DNA of 64,000 nt from Psettodes erumei (taxonomy: Eukaryota > Chordata > Actinopteri > Pleuronectiformes > Psettodidae). The position numbers and the translations under genes were made by a program. Position 1 is the first letter of the stretch. Each line of letters opens with the position of its first letter. Below the pieces are notes generated by a model, which was given only the letters and a program-made list of their open reading frames with translations, did not search any database and was not told the DNA's origin. Below are positions 22,849 through 31,800 of this stretch, one piece after another. Where the stretch lies: contig JAFBJZ010000771.1 in assembly GCA_016785225.1 (NCBI GenBank), positions 3,296,501 to 3,360,500 of the forward strand, given 5' to 3'.

Positions 22849-25800
22849 GAGAGGTGATGGGACGCAAGTGTTTTGTCACATGCCACTGGGAGACAAAGGG
22901 AGACAACGTGGCCGGTGCGTGTGTGTGTCCATGTGTGACAGGGCCTGTTTGTTTACTTTCTTGATAATTGTACAATAGATCGGTGCAGCGTGTCTGTTTA
23001 TCTTTGCTTTCCACTGCCGAAAGGGATGAAAGAGAGGGAGAGAAAACACTAAACAGATATTTGAGGAATTTGACAGAAAAGGAAGACTGGATGGGGAGAA
23101 TATTACAAACACGGGGGTTTAGGCAGAGGAAGAGAGGGAGGAGGAGGTAAAGAGGAGAGAGAAACACAGCTGTGAGAAGATATCAACAGTGTTTGTCATT
23201 AGACTTAGGGATATATGTATGGACCTCTGTGTATTTACAGTACAACTTTACTGGGAAGCGTGCTGGCACTGGGGATGAATGTCTTAACGGATCTGAGATA
23301 GCATGTGGAAAAATGTTTGTACATGCATGTTTGTGTATCTGTCTGTGATTACTGTCTCAGCTGGCCGAAGTTCCTCAACGCTCGCTGTGAGAGCGTAGAT
23401 CCGGAAACGGTAGATCAGCAACGCCGCTCAACCTCGCACGTTAGTTTGATCTCATTTGGTTTGAAGACAAGACAGACGCAACACCCTCGTCCAGATAGAG
23501 ATAATAATTGGCAAAATTGCAAACAGAGATTCACATAAACAGTATTTTATGCGTTAACCGTGAGCGTGACAGGTTAAAATCATCAAAAGTTAAAGCCTGC
23601 GCTCATCAGCGTTTTTATGATGGATCAAAAAAGTTTGCTTTCTCCTAAGGACAAAAACCAAATGAGAATTACTTTATTACCCAATTCTGTTGTTCCCACT
23701 ACTGTGTTTCTTTTTCCCAGCCCACAACTTTACTGTCATGGTTCACCGCTCCCATCATTCTTGTTCTCAGCCACAGCTATTCATTGAGGGAAGCTCTGAT
23801 AAACACGCTCTACACTCTAAACACTGTGCACTGCTGCTGACGCTGCGCAACACCAAACTGCGAACAGTTTAGCCACGAGCTGGTGAACATAGTGTTGGAT
23901 TTAGCGGCAGAGTTGGATATAAAGACCGAGCGGGTATTGGACTTACATTAATGAAGTGGCGAGAGACAACAAATAAATTCTAATGTTTTGTGTCTGCTAC
24001 ATATGTTAATTAACAGCTGTTTGCACAAGTGTATACTATGGATATGAGTTACATTAATTCTCATTTCATGCTTAAATTTGCATATATATATATATATATG
24101 AGAGCAGTTTTTTGGGATGCAGCCAGATCTAGATGACGTGTGCTGTGCATCTGTACCAGTACACCTCACCGGGGTATCAGCTGGAGTCAGACTGTCTGCG
24201 TAAACACACAGGGGCTTTCCTTATACCCACCACCCCTGTTTCTGTGAGTCTGTGAGTGGGGGGAGAGAGATTACGGTATTTACCCTGAATTGAGCTGCTC
24301 TTAAATTTTCTCTATCGGCCGTGTGTCCTTGCCCTCTGCTCCAGTCGGGGCTTATTTTAAAACCGCTGTGTCCTTGAAATCTGCTGAGACGAGGAGAGGA
24401 CCGGACAGAGAGAGAGAGGAGGGGAAGAAAAACAGAGACATCCCCTGATAGGGAGGCATGTGGGTGAATCATGGTACTTGCATCAGAACGATGCAGTTGA
24501 GTAAATTTACGGCGAAGGTTTTTTTTTTTATTTGTTTGGCTTTTTTTTTGGCAAAAGAAGCCACCAAATGGCAGATGTCCCATTTATCGGAAGCTGTTGT
24601 AAGACACTCTGATGGGACACATACCAGTAGATACTGTACTTAATGTGCCAAAAGATTATTTGCACATGATGTCAACTCGGTCAGACACACTCGATGATCC
24701 TTTTCCATTGCGCTAAGTAAACTGTATTGCACTGTTTATATCAGTCCGGTCCCACTGGCTGCAACCCAGACCTTCATATCTGGCTTCCCATCAGCGCACT
24801 CGTGTATTAGTCATTTCTCTCCAGCTGCACTCATCTGTTCAGGACTTTGTACATATTCCCCATAGGTATTTACGCTGAATGGTGCTCATGCCTCCAAGGT
24901 GACAGCCCTGTTATATATATATGTAGTGCTAAGTACTGTGGCCTATGGTTTTGGAATTGGAAGCTTAAACTGTAAACCTGCCGCTGTCGTTGCAAACCGC
25001 AGGAGTGATAGTCCCGACTAGTTTCCTCCTACAAGCTGCACTGTGAAAGCAGTATCTGTTGTTTTGTAATCGCTGCACGTGCAGGTGTTGTTTTACTTGA
25101 ATATTCCCTTTTTCTGCAGGCCTCATCCCCTCTCTGTGCACCCATCCTCCCCTCTTCCTGTCCCTCTGCCTCTCTCTTTCTCTCCCCGATGGAGTTTGTT
25201 TAGATGGAGAGATAGTGGGGAAGTATATTTGGACAACATATATTCCACTGTCTGAACACTAAGCTCGGAGAGAGAGAGGGGCCAGAGGAAGAGGTGAGAA
25301 AGAGAAACAGGGAAGCAGAGAGAAGTGGCTGGAGACAAATGATAGACAAGGACCAAAATAGTGAGAAAAGATTAAGGGCGATTAGGAGTTGGAGAGTGCC
25401 CCAGCATGACCTCAGGACAGAAATCGAGGTAGAGGAGATGAAGAGTGGCAGGGATGAGGAGGAAAAACAGAGAAAGAGAGAGCGAGGCAGAGGGAACATG
25501 AAAGGCAACACGTCTCCCACTTTTAGCTCCCCCTCTCTTCTCTGTCGCTGTCTCTACTCTAATCTCTCAAAGATAACTATGACAGACAGAAAGAGAGAAA
25601 GGACGGAGGGAGAGAGAGAGAGAGCGAGAGGGTGGGAACCTCCTCCTTTTTCTTTTTCTGTACTGTAAATCTGCCTCTAAAATTATCAGCAAACAAGTGG
25701 AAGCAGCAGTGCTGAAAATAAAGTTTGGCTCATTTGGGTGACATGGACCTTGGCCAGTGCTTTCATAAACATTACAGTAGTCATGCAGAACAATAAGACT

Positions 25801-28800
25801 GACGTTTGTTTGTTTAGCAAAACCAAGCAAATGAATCAATAATTCCAGTCAAAAATAGAAAATGTATACATATATTGATTCCTTTTGTGAATGTCATCAG
25901 AGTAAAGCAGATTACAGGGGGTTTCTGAAGGTCAGAGGCATCTTGAGCTATTAGAAAAATACTTAATGAACTACTACTACTGAATATACTGTATATCATC
26001 TTTATTTTTGAAATACTCAATGGTGGCTAGTTCTATATATTCAGGGCTATATTCAAGAAGAAATCCCACATTAGGTCTTTTTTTAAAGGTAGTGGTTGGC
26101 TCTTCTTCTCCCACTGGAATGCTTCCATTCACCTTATACCTCTGTTCGCTCGGTGTCCTGTTTGAAATGGAAACCCACTCAACAATGACGTGGCATGTTA
26201 ACGGTCCAGTTTTACTAATCCCTCTCTTCTGTTTGGAGGTTTTAGATGCTTTTTTCATTCGCGTTGACCTGTGTACGACCTGGCCTTCAGAAATCCAAGA
26301 AACCTCACAAATTTTGTGACAGTTCATTTAAATTCATTACATGCTGCACCGTTTTTGAATTCTCCCTTGGGCACACAAAGTGAAAGCAGGAGTCTGGTAT
26401 TTGACCTTTAGTCTTTGTTCCTGGCTATCTCCTATGAACCTCTTGACTTTGAAGGTGGTAGTGGCCTTGGGTTATTTGCTGTTGATGTCTTATTGAACTG
26501 GAGGAGGATGGTGAAACAAACTTCAAATGTTGTTCTATGAAAATCGAATGATGTAATTGCAGAACCACAATTTTGATCGCTTGCGACTCCAGGTTTTGCA
26601 CAAAATGAAGACTTTTGTGTCCGTATGTGGCACAGAAATATGATGCCACAGTGGGAAGCCACAATTTCAGAAGCACAGAAATTGTCCTTTTAACCCTTGA
26701 ACTCCAAATGACAGGAACACCTCCCTCACTTCTGCAACTATAACCCCTTACTCATGCTGTGAGCTAATGCCTATATGTCTGTTTCACTAAAACGCAGCCC
26801 TACACACACACACACACACACACACAGCTATTATGTCCAAGGTCTTTAACCCCCGTTACACCCTCTGTCTCTGCCAAGAGAGAGAAAGATCAACAGTGGA
26901 GCCTGACTCAATTATCACTTTCTGTTTCCTCATTCAACAATTTAGGAAATATGCTTATCTACGTTCTTTCTGCAAGTGAGCGGAGAAGATTAATGTCCGT
27001 TCATGTCGTAGGATTGTTACAGCTCACCTATTTTCATATTGGGCATACTTCTCAAAATTTGGAATTATTTCTTTAATCCTGCTTAGTGTGTTGCACCATG
27101 TAGACACGCATCGCACCGCTCCACATTCTTTGCTGATACCTCTCCCCTTTTGCCCCCGAGACCTTCTGTATTCTCCGCTCGTCTTTTTGTCTGCTTTCTC
27201 TCCGAGCGCTGAAGGACTTTTCATTTCCTCTTTTACCTTGAAGTGCTCCTCTCTTTTCTCTGATGCCTTCCTTCTGTTCTCGGTTTCCACGTACATGTCT
27301 CCCTGCAGTGTGCACCCGTTGGGCTCCTCTCATAAATCTAACCTTCCCCGAGCTTACGTTTGTACTTCTCTTCTGGGTATGTGTCTCCTGGGAAGGTGCA
27401 GCAGCGAGTGCACTTTTACAAGGGAGCGGCAGGAGAAATGGCTAATCACTCTCTCACTGTCTGACAGTCCTGTGTTATACGGCCAGGCCTCGCGTTTCCT
27501 GGCCACATGGAAAGACATTCATCACCCGGCTGCGTCTTCTCCTCGCCAGGCGAAGAAACGACACATCTCGCAGTCGCACGCACCCTAAAGACAAACATAT
27601 ATGTTGTGCAATGATCCCCCTATGCTCTGATTCTTTTTCTTGCAGTTGGTGCGGACAAGCAGTGCGAGCTGACCTGCAGACCTGCCAGCTACCGTTTCTA
27701 CGTTCGCCAGGCCGAGCGCGTCAGAGACGGGACTCCCTGCTTCAACGTCAGCTCCAATGACGTGTGCGTAGAGGGACGATGTCTGGTGAGTGGATTTAAA
27801 TGTGCATGTGCGAGAGCGTGGCTTCAGGTGTCTGAGCCAGAGTCCCTCTCGTCTAGTCTGGGTTGACAAAGTCCAGAGTCTGGCTCTCTTAGTCCCACGT
27901 CTGGAGGCTGATTTTAAACCTGGCATTCAGATCCACAGTGTCTCCAGTCTTTTTTTTCTTTATTACCCTACTTTGGGCCTCTTTTCTCTGTACCTTCCCC
28001 TCTTTCTCTCATTCGCACTCTCACTCTCTGGTTTCACCCTCGTTCCACCCTTCTGCTTCTGGTAGGAATCTGGCGAGCAGCAGTTACCAATTTGCACAAA
28101 CACCAGTGACATAAACTGTGGCAGTGGATGTGAAATGTCAACAACATTGGAATAGCTATTGTCTGCTCTGTCCCCGCACCTCCTTTGCCCCCCCCCAATC
28201 GTCTGACCCATCACTCACATCTTTCCTCCCTCCTCCCCTGTCAGACCGAGGGCTGCGATGGGATACTGGGCTCCGGGGCTGTGATTGATAAGTGTGGAGT
28301 GTGTGGTGGGCAGGACACCTCCTGTCGCAAGGTGACTGGAAGCTTCCAAAATGTCACAGTTCCCCTTGGTTACCACAAGATCCTGGACATCCCACCCGGA
28401 GCTACATTCATCAACATCACGGAGAGAAGAGCAAGCCCTAACTACCTCGGTAAGATGGAAAGTCATGCACACACACATTTACAGTTCAAGACGACTTGAA
28501 TAATACCGGTTGCAGCTCCAGTAAAAGTGAGACACTGGTAAGGAAAGTGCAGATTTGGAAATGAGATTTGGCTCATGAGCATGTGTGCGCTGGCTTGAAC
28601 TAAGACTGTAAATTCTGTGGCCTTGCGCACTCGGGGCAGATAAAACCGGTATTGTTAGAGCCCGAAAAAGAGCCAGTGATGTGTGTATGTGTGAGTGTTT
28701 GTCTTGCCAGCCCCCTGTTTGGTAAGAAGACAACACTCCAACGTCTGCGTGTTCTTCTGCCTGAGCGTTTGTTTGACCTTCCCTTAAAAAATTCCCTACT

Positions 28801-31800
28801 GTTTGGACTGCACAAGGTCAGAATAACAAATCTCCTCCTTTCACTAATTTCTTTAGCCATGAGGAGTGGCACAGGAGTATCAGTAGTGAACGGGCGTTGG
28901 GCCGTGGACCCTCCGGGGGAGTACCAGGCCGGGGGGACTACGTTCACCTATGCGCGACCTAGAGCGCAGGCGAAACGCGAGGAAGAGAAAGGAGAGTCCC
29001 TCAAAGCCCCAGGGCCCACCACCACACAGCTCCAGCTATATGTAAGTACTGCATTCTCAGGGAGGCATTTATTCCAACCCTGTAAGTAAACATGAACCAG
29101 GGCACTGCAAAATTAAGTTAATGATAAGAATCACAGTCAGACATACATGTATACAAAGACTGCTTCACATCTCTATAACATTGTTGTAAGCCAGAGGCTA
29201 TGCTCTCCTGCTCTGTCTCAAGAAGATCCTCCAGATAGGCAGCGTTATTTTAGAATTATGGCGGGATAAAAACAGCTACACTGAAGCTCAGCCTGAGCCA
29301 CATCAGACTCTCAATGGCTTAATAATAACAACTCTAACCTCAGGGTAAGATCATATTAAAGAACAGAAGTCATGAGTAGATTTACATCCAGTAGCTAGAG
29401 GGCAGGAGAGGGCTAAAAATAGAGCAACCATGGAAGTCAGAGTTTGATCTCCTCTGGAATTACCTGCATTTTTAAGACTTAGTAGGATCTAGAAATAAGG
29501 CATAAAATGATTGAAAGTCTGTAACCATAGCGGTGTCACTGTGAGGCTATATCGCTCCTTGCACTTTGGCAAAGAAATCTCTGGATGGATTACAATAGGC
29601 AGACCAGTCTGATTTCAACAGACTGGTTTTTCTTCTTGCCACTGCTGGGAAAACAAATATTTTTGGGGCACTTCCAAAGCTTTTGACGTGAAGACACTGA
29701 CCATGAACTGCAATGTCTTCGGTTCAGAGTCTGGCAAGGGACCTTTGTCATATGCCTCTCTTTCCCTCTTCAGTATCCCATATTTATACCTCATAATAAA
29801 GGCTTAAAATAGTCTAAAAATACTTACAAAAAAAGGTTTACTGTGGGTGGTACCACAACAAAAGCCATGACGTTAGCTAAATCCAAAGGGTTTATCCTCT
29901 GTGCACACAAGCTATTTCAGAACATCTCATCTCTGGCAAAATATAGCAGATCAAAATGTTGTTGCCATGAAACTCCCGCTGATTAAGTTTAGATGACCTT
30001 TACTATGTTAAGTCTTGTGGACAGGCGGCAGGGTTTCATAGTAAGAGGAGGAACACATAGTGACAAGCATACACCCTGCTGAGGCATCGCAGAGCATGAC
30101 ACTGAATCCCTGTAGCGCGTCCTGACCTCTGAGTTCCCTGCGAAGGAAGGGGAGAAGTAAGTTTTCTCTTTGGGGATTAGTAAAGTTGCTTGTGGTTTTT
30201 CTCATCACTGGACCGCTCTTCCCGCTGCTCACCTCTAGCCCTGTCTGTTCTCTCCCCTTTTGTTTTGCATCTGCAGATCATTTTCCACAAGGACAACCCC
30301 GGCATTGACTATGAGTTCTACATCCCTGTGGACAAGAAGGAGGGACAGCGGGAGAGGCCGTCGGAGAGAGAGAGGGAGACGGCCAGAGAGAGGCCAAGGG
30401 AGCGAGAGCCAGCGAGGGCACCCCTCCGCAGTACGTCCACAGCACAGTGAACTTTCTTTACCCCGCTCCTCCGTTTGGCGAACGTTTTGACTGCTTCTGC
30501 ATGTTCCTTACAGTAGCACAGGCATATATGCTCAAGTGCAGTTTAATTTGGTGAGTGGCAGAACCGACACCCTAAATCGAATATCGGTGGATTAATTCCT
30601 TCCAAATTACCCGAGGAAACACCAGCTCATATCCTTGGAGAATGATTGACGTGTTTATGGATGAGAATGGGTGTGGTTGTGGGCCAAGTGGGAGGGATTA
30701 CTGTATAACTGTGTGTTTGTGTGTTTGCGTATGACCTAGATGGGAGGCTATCTGGTCCACATGTTCACCGTCATGAGACCCTGACTTCATCATGACATCA
30801 TTCGCCTCTGACTCACTGCCTTCCTCAAATTCGCGATATTTCAACATTCGTGTTTTTCCTCTTTCCTCCCACTTAATCGCTCTATTTTTCCTCCTCCTCC
30901 GGTCTGTTTCACAATCTCTGCTTCCCTCTCCCACCTTTCCTCCCTTTCTAATTTGTCCTGTCCATCTATTTTTCGTCTCGCCCAGGTCCTCTCACTGTGT
31001 CAGTAGAAGACCCTCCCCCTGCTCCTCTCCCTGTTTCGGTCCCTTCTTTCCCTCCTCTTCCTCCTCCTCCTCCTCCTCCTCCTCCTCCTCCTCCTCTTCT
31101 GTATTTTCTCCCCCGTCCGTAGAGCGGTGGACACCTGACAGATTGCGTTCTCGAGGATCTGCACCCAACAGAAACGCTCGGATCCCCCCTCGCACCGACC
31201 TTCCGCCAGACACTCAGCCCCCATTTGTGTGGAGAAGAGGCGGGCTCACAGAGTGCTCCGCTTCCTGTGGCAAAGGTCAGATCCTGAAAAGACACAGAGG
31301 TTGTCATACATGTGTCATTTCAATAGTAACTGCCTCGTACGCGAAATAATACTTATTTTCTTATTTTGACTGATGTGATGTCTCCCTCCTGTGGCTGGTG
31401 AGTGCAAGCACAAGAACACGGAGCTCAAACCCTGGTAAATCTGTCCATTCTCTGTCTCTGCAGGTTCTCAGCACAGAGTGATTCTGTGTATAAACCGTCA
31501 CACGGACGAGGAGGTCCCAGAGAGGAAGTGCGACTCCGCGGCCAAACCTGTTCCTGAGGAGGAGCCCTGTAACACTCACCCCTGCCCAGCATTGTTAGTG
31601 TGCACGCAGTTGAAGAAATAAATGTTGCTTTTCTGTTTTTATATTTGCGAAAAAACTAAATTCCCTCAGACAATCATCCAAATCAGTTGTGACTGGGAAC
31701 CAGTGGATGACAGAAAAATAACCTGTGTACAAAAATCTAAAAACCCATGGCTGTGTTGGATGAGTGGACATCGTCAATTGTACCTTTAATTCGCCTCTCT

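Larger units (their letters stand above)
22384..27645 (+). other. adamtsl4 intron 5 (5.3 kb)
   Basis: A GT-AG intron with a long GA microsatellite at 22.8 kb and GA/CT-rich stretches at 25.1-25.65 kb. An unexplained segment at 25.98-26.68 kb has overlapping minus-strand open frames that I could not assign. No accepted coding exon lies in it. Confidence 0.8.

Noticed and set aside
30986..31122. Upstream acceptor as the normal start of adamtsl4 exon 10
   Set aside because: In phase with exon 9 it meets a TAG at 31120-31122 and cannot reach the thrombospondin repeat. It is kept only as a possible alternative isoform.
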